Source of the DNA: Pseudomonas sp. CROZ-RG-20F-R04-15
Lineage (GTDB): Bacteria; Pseudomonadota; Gammaproteobacteria; Pseudomonadales; Pseudomonadaceae
NCBI RefSeq assembly: GCF_022662375.1
Contig: NZ_JAKNQL010000023.1
Location: forward strand, 1 to 64,000
Reading direction: 5' to 3'
Length of the DNA: 64,000 bases
This document shows positions 54,535 to 63,590 of the stretch, piece after piece. Both the position numbers and the translations under genes were made by a program. Each line of letters starts with the position of its first letter. The stretch's first letter is position 1. Below the pieces are notes generated by a model. The model was not told where the DNA came from and did no database searches. It saw nothing but the letters and a program-made list of their open reading frames with translations.

Positions 54535-56913
54535 TCACTTCCTTAACGTGGCGTTCAACCTTTGTTCGAGCGAGGTGAGGATATTTTGCGTCGTCGAATT
54601 CACCTCATCGTCATTAAGAGTGCGCGATGGATGCTGCCAGGTCAAGCCAACTGCAAGGCTTTTTCTATCAGGATCAATGCCTTTACCCTGATACACGTCA
54701 AACAGCCTGAGATCTGTGAGCCATTCGCCTGCATTTTCTCGGATTACGTCCAGTACGGCCGCGGACGCGACGTCTTTGTGCGCAATCAGTGCAAGGTCAC
54801 GACGCACTTCAGGAAAGCGCGACAACTCGTGGAATTTCGGCATTTTACCGAGTGCCACTTCCGCCAGAACCAGCTCGAAAACGAAGACTGGACGGTCCAG
54901 ACCCAAGGCTTTCGACAATTCCGGGTGAATGGCGCCGATGAAGCCGACTTCACGCCCTTCGCGCTCGATGCGCGCGGTTTGACCCGGGTGCAACGCCGGG
55001 TGTTTGCCCGGTGCGAAGGTGAACGAATCCAGTGCACCGGCGAAGCCGAGTACTGCTTCCACATCAGCTTTGACGTCGAAGAAGTCTACGGTGTCGCGAC
55101 CCTGCGCCCAACCTTCCGGCAGACGGCTACCGCAAACCACACCGGACAGCATCGGCTCTTGCTTCAGACCTTCCAGCTGACCAACGAAGCGCAGACCGCT
55201 TTCGAACAGACGCACGCGATCCTGCTGACGGTTGAGGTTGTGCAGCAGCGCCTTGACCAGACCCGGCCACAGCGACGAGCGCATGGCAGCCATGTCGTTG
55301 GAGATCGGATTGGCCAGCAACAGCGGCTCGACGCCCGGGTTGAACAGTTCGAACTGGCGTGGATCGATGAAGCTGTAGGTGATCGCTTCCTGATAACCAC
55401 GCGCCACCAGCAGGCGACGCAGTTCCGGCAGATCGCTACGCGCTTCAGCTTTGGCTTGTGGCGCCAGACGCGCTTGCGGGTAACGAACAGGCAGACGGTT
55501 GTAGCCGTACAGACGGGCCAACTCTTCGATCAGATCGACTTCCAGGCTGATGTCGAAGCGATGGCTTGGCACTTCTACGCGCCACTGGCCTTCACCGTCG
55601 GCAGCAATGCCAAGACCCAGGCCGCTGAGCAGACGCTCGACTTGGGCGGAATCCATTTCCATACCGAGCATCTGAGTGATGCGCTGGGAACGCAACGTGA
55701 TAGGCGCGATCGACGGCAGATGCTGTTCGCTGACGGTCTCGATGATCGGGCCGGCTTCGCCGCCAGTGATTTCCAGCAGCAGGCCAGTGGCGCGCTCCAT
55801 GGCTTCACGGGCCAGTTGCCAGTCGACGCCACGCTCGTAGCGGTGCGAAGCGTCGGTGTGCAGGCCGTAGGAACGAGCCTTGCCCGCCACAGCGATCTGG
55901 TCGAAGAACGCACTCTCCAGGAATACGTCGCGAGTGGTCGCGGACACACCGCTGTGCTCGCCACCCATGACACCGGCAATCGCCAGCGCGCGGGTGTGGT
56001 CGGCGATGACCAGCGTATCGCTACGCAGGCTGACTTCCTGACCGTCGAGCAGCACAAGTTTCTCGCCCTCTTCCGCCATGCGTACACGGATGCCGCCGTT
56101 GATTTCGGCGAGATCGAACGCGTGCAGCGGCTGGCCCAGTTCGAGCATCACATAGTTGGTGATGTCGACGGCAGCGTCGATGCTGCGCACGTCGGCGCGA
56201 CGCAGACGCTCAACCATCCACAGCGGCGTTGGCCTGGACAGATCAACGTTACGGATAACCCGGCCCAGGTAACGTGGGCACGCGGCAGGCGCCAGCACTT
56301 CTACCGAACGCACTTCGTCGTGCACGGCAGGAATGGTCATGACCACCGGACGGGTGACCGGCGCGTCGTACAGCGCGCCGACTTCACGGGCCAGACCGGC
56401 CAGAGACAGGCAGTCGCCGCGGTTCGGAGTCAGGTCGACCTCGATGCTGGCGTCTTCCAGCTCCAGGTACACACGGAAGTCTTCGCCCACCGGCGCATCG
56501 GCCGGCAGCTCCATCAGACCGTCGTTGCCTTCACCAACCTGCAACTCGGCTTGCGAGCAGAGCATGCCGTTGGACTCAACGCCGCGCAGCTTGGCTTTCT
56601 TGATCTTGAAGTCGCCCGGCAGTTCGGCACCGATCATGGCGAACGGAATCTTCAGGCCCGGACGCACGTTTGGCGCTCCGCACACGACCTGGAAGGTTTC
56701 CGCGCCATTGCTGACCTGGCAAACGCGCAACTTGTCGGCATCAGGGTGTTGCTCGGTGCTCAGCACCTCGCCCACCACAACACCACTGAAAACACCGGCG
56801 GCCGGGGTCACGCTATCGACCTCCAGGCCAGCCATCGACAGACGAGCAACCAGCTCGTCGCGATTTACCTGCGGGCTAACCCAGCCACGCAGCCATTGTT
56901 CACTGAATTTCAT
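54535..56913 (-). CDS. pheT: Phenylalanyl-tRNA synthetase beta subunit
   Basis: 792 residues. N-terminal tRNA-binding (EMAP-like) region with VVVGEVLSTEQHPDADKLRV, B3/B4 editing domain (TPNRGDCLSLAGLAREVGAL), B5 and a C-terminal anticodon-binding domain (FPEVRRDLALIAHKDVASAA). With PheS it forms the alpha2-beta2 enzyme that charges tRNA-Phe. 26-bp gap after pheS. Confidence 0.97.
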   Translation of the reverse strand: MKFSEQWLRGWVSPQVNRDELVARLSMAGLEVDSVTPAAGVFSGVVVGEVLSTEQHPDADKLRVCQVSNGAETFQVVCGAPNVRPGLKIPFAMIGAELPGDFKIKKAKLRGVESNGMLCSQAELQVGEGNDGLMELPADAPVGEDFRVYLELEDASIEVDLTPNRGDCLSLAGLAREVGALYDAPVTRPVVMTIPAVHDEVRSVEVLAPAACPRYLGRVIRNVDLSRPTPLWMVERLRRADVRSIDAAVDITNYVMLELGQPLHAFDLAEINGGIRVRMAEEGEKLVLLDGQEVSLRSDTLVIADHTRALAIAGVMGGEHSGVSATTRDVFLESAFFDQIAVAGKARSYGLHTDASHRYERGVDWQLAREAMERATGLLLEITGGEAGPIIETVSEQHLPSIAPITLRSQRITQMLGMEMDSAQVERLLSGLGLGIAADGEGQWRVEVPSHRFDISLEVDLIEELARLYGYNRLPVRYPQARLAPQAKAEARSDLPELRRLLVARGYQEAITYSFIDPRQFELFNPGVEPLLLANPISNDMAAMRSSLWPGLVKALLHNLNRQQDRVRLFESGLRFVGQLEGLKQEPMLSGVVCGSRLPEGWAQGRDTVDFFDVKADVEAVLGFAGALDSFTFAPGKHPALHPGQTARIEREGREVGFIGAIHPELSKALGLDRPVFVFELVLAEVALGKMPKFHELSRFPEVRRDLALIAHKDVASAAVLDVIRENAGEWLTDLRLFDVYQGKGIDPDRKSLAVGLTWQHPSRTLNDDEVNSTTQNILTSLEQRLNATLRK

Positions 56914-56939
56914 CCTGCTCTCCTAAGAATTCGTTACGA

Positions 56940-57956
56940 CTAGCGAAATTGCGCGAGGAACCGCAAGTCGTTGTCGAAGAACAGACGCAAGTCGTTCACG
57001 CCGTAACGGAGCATGGCCAGACGCTCGACGCCCATACCGAAAGCAAAACCGGAGAACTCTTCCGGATCGATGCCGGACATGCGCAGCACGTTCGGGTGAA
57101 CCATGCCGCAGCCCATCACTTCCAGCCAGCCGGTCTGCTTGCAGACGCGGCAGCCTTTACCGCTGCACATCACGCATTCCATATCGACTTCAGCGGATGG
57201 CTCGGTGAACGGGAAGTACGAAGGACGGAAACGTACGGCCAGCTCTTTCTCGAAGAACACCCGCAGGAATTCTTCGATGGTGCCTTTGAGATCGGCAAAA
57301 TTGATGTCGCGATCAACCAGCAGGCCTTCGACCTGGTGGAACATCGGCGAGTGGGTGATATCGGAGTCGCTGCGATACACGCGGCCTGGGCAGACGATGC
57401 GGATCGGCGGCTGCTTCGATTCCATGGTGCGGACCTGAACCGGCGAGGTATGGGTGCGCAGCAACATGTTGGCGTTGAAATAGAAGGTGTCATGCATCGA
57501 CCGGGCCGGGTGGTGGCCTGGGATGTTGAGCGCTTCAAAGTTGTGATAGTCGTCTTCGACCTCAGGGCCTTCGGCGATGCCGTAGCCAATGCGGGTGAAG
57601 AACTGTTCTACGCGTTCCAGAGTCCGGGTCACCGGATGCAGACCACCGGAGGTCTGACCACGGCCCGGCAACGTCACGTCAATGGATTCGGCGGACAGTT
57701 TGGCAGCCAGTTCGGCTTCTTCAAACAGAGCCATGCGCGCATTGAGAACGCCTGTGACACGTTCCTTGGCAACGTTGATCAGGGCGCCGACTTGCGGACG
57801 CTCTTCTGCCGGCAAATTCCCCAGGGTCTTCATCACCTGAGTCAATTCACCTTTTTTGCCAAGGTATTGAACCCGGATTTGCTCCAGGGCATTGATATCT
57901 TCAGCGCTTTGCACAGCCTCTAGTGCTTGAGAGACCAGCGCATCCAGGTTTTCCAT
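56940..57956 (-). CDS. pheS: Phenylalanyl-tRNA synthetase alpha subunit
   Basis: 338 residues. N-terminal coiled coil, then class II motifs: motif 1 LNIPGHHPARSMHDTFYFN, motif 2 CPGRVYRSDSDITHSPMFHQ, motif 3 GFAFGMGVERLAMLRYG. Catalyses Phe activation. Preceded by a large hairpin (57975-58010) suggesting attenuation. Confidence 0.97.
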   Translation of the reverse strand: MENLDALVSQALEAVQSAEDINALEQIRVQYLGKKGELTQVMKTLGNLPAEERPQVGALINVAKERVTGVLNARMALFEEAELAAKLSAESIDVTLPGRGQTSGGLHPVTRTLERVEQFFTRIGYGIAEGPEVEDDYHNFEALNIPGHHPARSMHDTFYFNANMLLRTHTSPVQVRTMESKQPPIRIVCPGRVYRSDSDITHSPMFHQVEGLLVDRDINFADLKGTIEEFLRVFFEKELAVRFRPSYFPFTEPSAEVDMECVMCSGKGCRVCKQTGWLEVMGCGMVHPNVLRMSGIDPEEFSGFAFGMGVERLAMLRYGVNDLRLFFDNDLRFLAQFR

Positions 57957-57974
57957 GTACAGACTCCAGATACA

Positions 57975-58010
57975 AAATAGGGGAAGAGCTTGAAGGCTCT
58001 TCCCCTATTT
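57975..58010 (-). terminator. Attenuator-like hairpin before pheS
   Basis: Perfect 15-bp stem, 57996-58010 with 57975-57989, six-base loop, ending in TATTTTG on the minus strand. It lies in the rplT-pheS gap, where E. coli has a Phe-dependent attenuator, but no Phe-rich leader ORF is seen here. An overlapping upstream stem (CACC-GGCC / GGCC-GGTG, 58026-58054) could influence it. Confidence 0.65.
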
Positions 58011-58065
58011 AAGACGTTTACCACCTGGCCCCACGGAAGCGAGGCCGGGTGATTGTCGGGGGTAC

Positions 58066-58422
58066 TTAAGCCAAGGTGGCTTTAGCTTTCTCGACAATCG
58101 CAGCAAACACCGCTTTTTCGTTCACTGCCAGATCAGCCAGAACCTTACGGTCGATCTCGATGGACGCTTTTTTCAGGCCAGCGATGAAACGGCTGTAGGA
58201 CAGACCGTTAACACGAGCACCAGCGTTGATACGAGCGATCCACAGAGCGCGGAACTGACGTTTTTTCTGACGACGGTCACGGTAGGCGTATTGGCCTGCC
58301 TTGATTACCGCTTGCTTGGCAACACGGAATACGCGGGAGCGTGCGCCGTAGTAGCCTTTAGCAAGTTTCAGAATTTTTTTGTGACGCTTACGGGCAATGA
58401 CGCCACGCTTTACACGAGCCAT
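58066..58422 (-). CDS. rplT: 50S ribosomal protein L20
   Basis: 118 residues. Basic N-terminal arm (MARVKRGVIARKRHKKILKL) and globular C-terminal part (LSYSRFIAGLKKASIEIDRK). Binds 23S rRNA early in assembly; in E. coli it also represses its own operon. Follows rpmI. Confidence 0.97.
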   Translation of the reverse strand: MARVKRGVIARKRHKKILKLAKGYYGARSRVFRVAKQAVIKAGQYAYRDRRQKKRQFRALWIARINAGARVNGLSYSRFIAGLKKASIEIDRKVLADLAVNEKAVFAAIVEKAKATLA

Positions 58423-58450
58423 GAGTTACTTCCTCTATTCTTGACTAAAA

Positions 58451-58645
58451 TTAACGAAGGCGCAGCATGCGCTCGACTTTTGCCACGTCAGACGGATGCA
58501 GCAAGCTGCTACCGCGCAGTTGACGCTTACGCTTGGTCGACATTTTAGTCAGGATGTGGCTCTTGAAAGCGTGCTTGTGCTTGATACCGTTAGCAGTTTT
58601 CAGAAACCGCTTAGCAGCACCACTTTTGGTTTTCATTTTTGGCAT
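58451..58645 (-). CDS. rpmI: 50S ribosomal protein L35
   Basis: 64 residues, MPKMKTKSGAAKRFLKTANG.. KHAFKSHILTKMSTKRKRQL. Typical length and motif. Between infC and rplT as in most bacteria. Confidence 0.97.
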   Translation of the reverse strand: MPKMKTKSGAAKRFLKTANGIKHKHAFKSHILTKMSTKRKRQLRGSSLLHPSDVAKVERMLRLR

Positions 58646-58705
58646 GTTCGGATACTCCGCATTCAGTTGATAAACATAATCAGAAGGCCTGCCGTGCCCT
58701 GTTGA

Positions 58706-59257
58706 TTACTTCTTCTTTTTCGGGGCGATGACCATGATCAGCTGGCGTCCTTCCATCTTAGGATGCTGTTCGACCGAACCGTACTCGAGCAGGTCAGCTT
58801 CAACCCGCTTGAGGAGTTCCATCCCCAGCTCCTGGTGGGCCATCTCACGGCCGCGGAATCGCAAGGATACCTTGGCCCTGTCCCCATCACTCAGGAAACG
58901 TACCAGGTTGCGCAGTTTTACCTGGTAATCCCCTTCCTCCGTCCCTGGACGAAATTTGATTTCTTTAACCTGAATCTGCTTCTGGTTTTTCTTGGCTGCG
59001 GCAACCTGTTTCTTCTTCTCGAAGATCGATTTGCCGTAGTCCATCAGTTTGCAAACAGGGGGTACTGCATCGGCGGAAATTTCCACCAAATCCAGTTTGG
59101 CCTCTTCAGCCTTAAGAAGCGCGTCTTCAATTGACACAATCCCAAGCTGTTCACCTTCAGCCCCAATTAACCGAACCTCGCGTGCCGAGATATTCTCGTT
59201 GATCGGGGCTTTCGGTGCAGCTCGTTTATCTTGTCTCATTTCACGCTTAATAATAAT
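58706..59257 (-). CDS. infC: Translation initiation factor IF-3
   Basis: NINENISAREVRLIGAEGEQ-type N-domain (here PINENISAREVRLIG), linker helix of Lys-rich residues, and C-domain RFRGREMAHQELGMELLKRV. A run of three ATT codons (59257, 59254, 59251) precedes AAG CGT GAA ATG; IF-3 genes use rare AUU-type starts for self-repression, and Pseudomonas IF-3 usually begins MIIKREM, which points to ATT 59257 (183 residues) overlapping the thrS stop. ATG 59239 would give 177 residues. Confidence 0.95.
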   Translation of the reverse strand: MIIKREMRQDKRAAPKAPINENISAREVRLIGAEGEQLGIVSIEDALLKAEEAKLDLVEISADAVPPVCKLMDYGKSIFEKKKQVAAAKKNQKQIQVKEIKFRPGTEEGDYQVKLRNLVRFLSDGDRAKVSLRFRGREMAHQELGMELLKRVEADLLEYGSVEQHPKMEGRQLIMVIAPKKKK

Positions 59258-61179
59258 TACTCCGAATCTGGGCGACCACGCCGGGAAACCGCTTGCGCGA
59301 GAAACTCAGCGAACTGGGCGACGGGCATCGAGCCCAGGTCAGCACCTTCACGAGTACGCACAGCGACAGTCTGCATCTCGACTTCCTTATCTCCGATTAC
59401 CAAGAGATAGGGAACCTTGAGCAAAGTATGCTCGCGGATTTTAAAGCCGATCTTTTCATTTCTCAAGTCGGACTTGGCACGAAATCCGCTTTCGTTGAGA
59501 GTTTTTTCAACTTCTGCAACAAAATCTGCCTGTTTATCAGTGATATTCATGATCACCGCCTGCGTTGGCGCGAGCCATGCAGGGAACGCACCTTCGTAGT
59601 GCTCGATCAGAATCCCGACGAATCGCTCGAAGGAACCGAGGATCGCACGGTGCAACATCACCGGGTGTTTGCGGCTGTTGTCTTCAGAGACGTATTCAGC
59701 GCCCAAACGGACAGGCAGGTTAAAATCGAGCTGCAGAGTACCACATTGCCAGACCCGACCAAGGCAGTCTTTCAGCGAGAACTCGATCTTCGGACCGTAG
59801 AACGCACCCTCACCCGGCTGCAGATCGTACGGCAGGCCCGCAGAATCAAGGGCTGCAGCCAATGCGGCCTCAGCGCGATCCCACAGTTCGTCGGAACCGA
59901 CGCGCTTTTCCGGACGAGTGGACAGTTTCATCTCGACATCGGTGAAGCCGAAGTCACGATAAACGTCCATGGTCAGCTTGATGAACGCGGCGGATTCGGC
60001 CTGCATCTGCTCTTCTGTGCAGAAGATGTGGGCGTCGTCCTGAGTGAACGCACGTACGCGCATGATGCCGTGCAGCGCACCCGACGGCTCGTTACGGTGG
60101 CAGGCACCGAATTCGGCCAGACGCATCGGCAGCTCGCGGTAGCTCTTCAGGCCCTGGTTGAACACCTGCACGTGGCACGGGCAGTTCATCGGCTTGATCG
60201 CGTAGTCGCGGTTTTCCGACTGAGTGGTGAACATGTTGTCGGCGTAGTTGGCCCAGTGCCCGGATTTCTCCCACAGGCTACGGTCAACGACTTGAGGGGT
60301 TTTGATCTCAAGGTAGCCGTTGTCGCGCTGGATCTTGCGCATGTACTGCTCGAGTACCTGGTACAGAGTCCAGCCGTTCGGGTGCCAGAACACCATACCC
60401 GGGGATTCTTCCTGGGTGTGGAACAGGCCCAGACGCTTGCCGATCTTGCGGTGATCGCGCTTTTCCGCTTCTTCGATGCGCTGGATGTAAGCCGCCAGCT
60501 GCTTCTTGTCTGCCCAAGCGGTGCCATAAACGCGCTGCAATTGCTCGTTCTTGGCGTCGCCACGCCAGTAGGCGCCCGACAGTTTGGTCAGCTTGAAGGA
60601 TTTCAGGAAGCGTGTATTCGGCACGTGCGGGCCGCGGCACATGTCAACGTATTCTTCGTGGTAGTACAGGCCCATGGCCTGTTCGTTCGGCATGTCCTCG
60701 ACCAGGCGCAGCTTGTAGTCTTCGCCACGGGCCTTGAACACTTCGATCACTTCGGCGCGCGGAGTGACTTTCTTGATGACGTCGTAATCTTTTTCGATCA
60801 GCTGCTGCATGCGCTGTTCGATAGCGGCCATGTCGTCCGGAGTAAAAGGACGTTCGAAGGCGATGTCGTAATAGAAGCCTTCGTCGATGACCGGGCCGAT
60901 GACCATTTTCGCAGTCGGGTACAGCTGCTTGACCGCATGGCCCACCAGGTGAGCGCAAGAGTGGCGAATGATCTCCAGCCCCTCTTCATCCTTGGGCGTG
61001 ATGATTTGCAGGGTCGCGTCGCTGCTGATGATGTCGCTGGCGTCGACCAGTTGCCCATTGACCTTGCCGGCCAGGGTGGCTTTGGCCAGACCCGCACCAA
61101 TGGATGCGGCGACCTCGGCTACGGAAACCGGGTGATCGAATGAACGTTGACTGCCGTCGGGAAGAGTAATAGTTGGCAT
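59257..61179 (-). CDS. thrS: Threonyl-tRNA synthetase
   Basis: 640 residues from ATG 61179 (MPTITLPDGSQRSF). TGS domain, then editing domain with HSCAHLVGHAVKQLYP and CRGPHVPNT, class II core (AIKPMNCPCHVQVFNQGLKS with zinc ligands, FRVRAFTQDD-like MRVRAFTQDDAHIFCTEEQ) and C-terminal anticodon domain (WLAPTQAVIMNI). First gene of the thrS-infC-rpmI-rplT-pheST-ihfA run. Confidence 0.97.
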   Translation of the reverse strand: MPTITLPDGSQRSFDHPVSVAEVAASIGAGLAKATLAGKVNGQLVDASDIISSDATLQIITPKDEEGLEIIRHSCAHLVGHAVKQLYPTAKMVIGPVIDEGFYYDIAFERPFTPDDMAAIEQRMQQLIEKDYDVIKKVTPRAEVIEVFKARGEDYKLRLVEDMPNEQAMGLYYHEEYVDMCRGPHVPNTRFLKSFKLTKLSGAYWRGDAKNEQLQRVYGTAWADKKQLAAYIQRIEEAEKRDHRKIGKRLGLFHTQEESPGMVFWHPNGWTLYQVLEQYMRKIQRDNGYLEIKTPQVVDRSLWEKSGHWANYADNMFTTQSENRDYAIKPMNCPCHVQVFNQGLKSYRELPMRLAEFGACHRNEPSGALHGIMRVRAFTQDDAHIFCTEEQMQAESAAFIKLTMDVYRDFGFTDVEMKLSTRPEKRVGSDELWDRAEAALAAALDSAGLPYDLQPGEGAFYGPKIEFSLKDCLGRVWQCGTLQLDFNLPVRLGAEYVSEDNSRKHPVMLHRAILGSFERFVGILIEHYEGAFPAWLAPTQAVIMNITDKQADFVAEVEKTLNESGFRAKSDLRNEKIGFKIREHTLLKVPYLLVIGDKEVEMQTVAVRTREGADLGSMPVAQFAEFLAQAVSRRGRPDSE

Positions 61180-61550
61180 GGCGCCTCCTCTCCTAGTGGT
61201 GACCCCTACCAAAGGTCACGTGGGTTGGGATGAGCCAGTACAAGATCCGATCCAGGCCATTCAATGACGAACGCCTGCCTTACAGCGGCAGGAGCCTTGC
61301 GGCCAACCGGAAAACCGAACCAGAGTGACTGGGATTCAAATCGAAATATTCGCACGCTGACCGCTGCCGGGACTGAAGGTCATCCGGAGCTTGAGAACGC
61401 TTGAGCCCGGCATCCTAGCACAGATGAGCGGTCACCTACGCCTCTGTTTGATCAGAAGGCAAATCGTCTGTTTTTATGCCAGAGTGCTGAACTTGATGGC
61501 CCCTTCAGCCCTCAGATAACAAGACATTGACCCACAAGGAGCATCCTCGC
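61180..61550. other. Gene-free upstream region of thrS
   Basis: About 370 bases between divergent genes. It should hold the thrS promoter and leader. A hairpin CCTGCC / GGCAGG lies at about 61275-61292. I see no tRNA, no T-box and no clear operator. Confidence 0.4.
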
Positions 61551-61853
61551 ATGCGTCTGAATACCCTGTTCGCCGTAGTCGCCCCCATCGTTATGCTGCT
61601 GCCGCTGAGCGCCCACGCCGATTGGCCGAAGGGCGAGCGCGAGAAGTACATGGCGCAGTGCACGCAGGCGGCGACTCCGCAAATTGGCGCTGCGGCGGCC
61701 AAATCGCACTGCGCTTGTGGCGCAGATGCCATCAAGTCTTATCCTGCCGCTGACATTCAGGCGCTGATGGACAACAAGGCCACACCTGAACTGCAGCAGA
61801 AAGCGCTGGGCCAGATTGCCAAATGCAAGGCAAATGTACCGGCCAAAAAGTGA
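61551..61853 (+). CDS. Small exported protein, hypothetical
   Basis: 100 residues from ATG 61551 with AAGGAG upstream. Signal peptide MRLNTLFAVVAPIVMLLPLS with cleavage near AHA-DW. Mature part has four Cys (MAQCTQAATP, KSHCACGADAI, AKCKANV), likely disulfides in the periplasm. A common Pseudomonas protein of unknown function. Confidence 0.7.
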   Translation: MRLNTLFAVVAPIVMLLPLSAHADWPKGEREKYMAQCTQAATPQIGAAAAKSHCACGADAIKSYPAADIQALMDNKATPELQQKALGQIAKCKANVPAKK

Positions 61854-62141
61854 TAAAAAAACCGTTCTGACTCGGCTCAGCGCCCGAAAAAAGGGCTGAA
61901 TTTGAGCCTTTTCAGAGGATTTATGCAGGTTTTACAGGTTTTTTTATTGTCTTTACGTTGCGCGCAAAGCCTTTTAAACCGGGGCTTTCAGCGAAAAAAG
62001 GCAGTAAAGAAAACACGACTGATTGGCAAACAGCACGTCCGGGGGGCTCCCAAAGCGAACATTTCGACTATGATACCCGGGTGTGCCCAGTTGGCCTGAG
62101 CAGCACAGTACTGAAAAATATATGTTTCTTGGAGATACACC
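61854..62141 (+). other. Upstream region of the cold-shock gene
   Basis: 288 bases with no gene, visibly AT-rich. TATGAT at 62069-62074 may be a -10 element, giving a leader of about 65 bases; the matching -35 is weak. Good Shine-Dalgarno TTGGAGA before ATG 62142. Confidence 0.4.
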
Positions 62142-62354
62142 ATGTCTAATCGCCAAACCGGCACCGTTAAGTGGTTCAACGATGAAAAAGGCTTCGGCTT
62201 CATCACTCCTCAAGGTGGCGGTGACGACCTGTTCGTACACTTCAAAGCTATCGAAAGCGACGGTTTCAAAAGCCTGAAAGAAGGCCAGACCGTTTCCTTC
62301 GTGGCTGAGAAAGGCCAAAAGGGTATGCAAGCTGCACAGGTTCGCCCAGAGTAA
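62142..62354 (+). CDS. CspA-family cold-shock protein
   Basis: 70 residues: TGTVKWFNDEKGFGFITPQG with RNP1 (KGFGFI) and DDLFVHFKAI with RNP2 (LFVHF). OB-fold RNA chaperone. Followed at once by a strong terminator. Confidence 0.95.
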   Translation: MSNRQTGTVKWFNDEKGFGFITPQGGGDDLFVHFKAIESDGFKSLKEGQTVSFVAEKGQKGMQAAQVRPE

Positions 62355-62368
62355 TTTCTCGGCGCACT

Positions 62369-62400
62369 AAAAAAACCCCGTCCATGTGACGGGGTTTTTT
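62369..62400 (+). terminator. Terminator of the cold-shock gene
   Basis: AAAAAACCCCGTC, loop CATGT, GACGGGGTTTTTT. The A- and T-runs make it bidirectional, so it also serves the convergent lipoprotein gene. Confidence 0.92.
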
Positions 62401-62426
62401 ATGCCTGCAACAAAAGCCTTGGCTAA

Positions 62427-62744
62427 TCAGCCGCAGTTGACGCGTGTGATCACCAGGTTGTTGTCAGTGTTCAGATTCAGGCGATCGGAGCGGTACTCGA
62501 GCGTGATCATGTCGTTCGGCTTGAGGAAGCGGGCATTTTGCGCACCAGCCTTGGCACGCGCCTGCTCCAGCAACTCTGGCGAAGCTTTCTTGCCGATGGC
62601 GAACTCCGCCGCCGATGCTTCACAGCGGCTATGACCGGCTTCGGTTGCCACAGATTCCTTTGCCGACTCGCTGGAGGTCGTGCTGCAACCGGCCAACATC
62701 ACAGCGGCCATAAGTGCACCCAGTGTCGCGAACTTCAAAGGCAT
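62427..62744 (-). CDS. Lipoprotein with I78-type peptidase inhibitor domain
   Basis: 105 residues. Lipobox MLAGC (Cys20). The rest (EFAIGKKASPELLEQARAKA, ARFLKPNDMITLEYRSDRLN, then ITRVNCG) follows the I78 inhibitor pattern, with two Cys for a disulfide. Probably protects the envelope against serine proteases. Confidence 0.8.
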   Translation of the reverse strand: MPLKFATLGALMAAVMLAGCSTTSSESAKESVATEAGHSRCEASAAEFAIGKKASPELLEQARAKAGAQNARFLKPNDMITLEYRSDRLNLNTDNNLVITRVNCG

Positions 62745-62913
62745 GAAGCCTCCTTGTTTTCAAAATGGTTAAGCTGAGATCGTGCGACCGCCGTTCCGGC
62801 ATTTGGTTTCACAGCCAAGGCCATCACCCTGCCCCACGACCGGAAAAACGCCGAGTTTGCCTGAGCGGCACGTGCCGCCTCATCAATCAATCGTGACTGA
62901 ATATTAACGGCGC

Positions 62914-63219
62914 TCAATAAACGTCGATGTAGTCATACGGCGGATTCGGCCAGTTGTCCTTCAGTGCATTGAAAATCTGCATCACCCACACCTCGTCGCT
63001 GGCCGCGACATTGCCGACGTACCCCGACCCCTTGGCCCAGGTTTCCAGGCGAAACAACAGATCATCGATATCCTGCCCTCCGGTGATGCCCGAAGAAATA
63101 TAAGCGATACCGCCCTTGGTCACGCGCACCTGCGTGTGCTCATCATCACTGGCCGACGCGAGCAATTGACGCACGGCTTCGAGTGTGAGGCCGTCAGGGG
63201 TGTTCAAATCGATCTGCAC
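62914..63219 (-). CDS. Hypothetical protein
   Basis: 101 residues, acidic: LTLEAVRQLLASASDDEHTQ, RVTKGGIAYISSGITGG, VGNVAASDEVWVMQIFNALK. Soluble, no signal peptide. Resembles conserved Pseudomonas hypotheticals; role unknown. The 170 bases after it hold no clear gene. Confidence 0.65.
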   Translation of the reverse strand: MQIDLNTPDGLTLEAVRQLLASASDDEHTQVRVTKGGIAYISSGITGGQDIDDLLFRLETWAKGSGYVGNVAASDEVWVMQIFNALKDNWPNPPYDYIDVY

Positions 63220-63350
63220 AAGACGATCCTTGGAAAGCTTTAAAAGACCAAGTGTCGCATAGCGATCCGTTCATGCCTAAGTCGCAGTGCCAAACGCCCG
63301 ACAAAATGGTTAACTCGAATCTCAGACTTTCCGACTTTTCGAGCGCTCCC

Positions 63351-63557
63351 ATGACCACCATCAGCATCGACGCCGACATCAAAGCCAAATGGGCAGACGG
63401 CCACAGCTCCTACAGCCCGGGAACCACAGAAGAACTGGCGCTGATTGGTATCGATCTATTGGTCAAGGAACTCGGCACGGAAGCAGCCAAGCAATTTATC
63501 CAGCAGATTTTCGAGCGCTACCCGACCGAACAGGACGAACCCACTGAGAGAGTGTAA
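63351..63557 (+). CDS. Hypothetical protein
   Basis: 68 residues from ATG 63351 (MTTISIDADIKAKWADGHSS). Helical C-terminal half (ALIGIDLLVKELGTEAAKQF). The longer frame is not supported. No family recognised. Confidence 0.6.
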   Translation: MTTISIDADIKAKWADGHSSYSPGTTEELALIGIDLLVKELGTEAAKQFIQQIFERYPTEQDEPTERV

Positions 63558-63582
63558 AAACCCGCAGGCTGGCACCTGCGGG
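63556..63582 (-). terminator. Terminator of the nucleoside hydrolase gene
   Basis: On the minus strand CCCGCAGG, loop TGCCAG, CCTGCGGG, then TTTTTAC, eight bases after the hydrolase stop. It overlaps the end of the plus-strand gene. Confidence 0.85.
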
Positions 63583-63590
63583 CGAATGAT

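Noticed and set aside
54562..56943. 793-codon open frame opposite pheT
   Set aside because: Mirror of a real, conserved gene in high-GC sequence; the peptide has no family features. The same holds for long frames opposite thrS (59293-61143) and pheS (56949-57923).
62735..62917. 60-codon frame between the I78 lipoprotein gene and the 62914 gene
   Set aside because: TTG start, no ribosome site, overlaps both genes and has no recognisable features.
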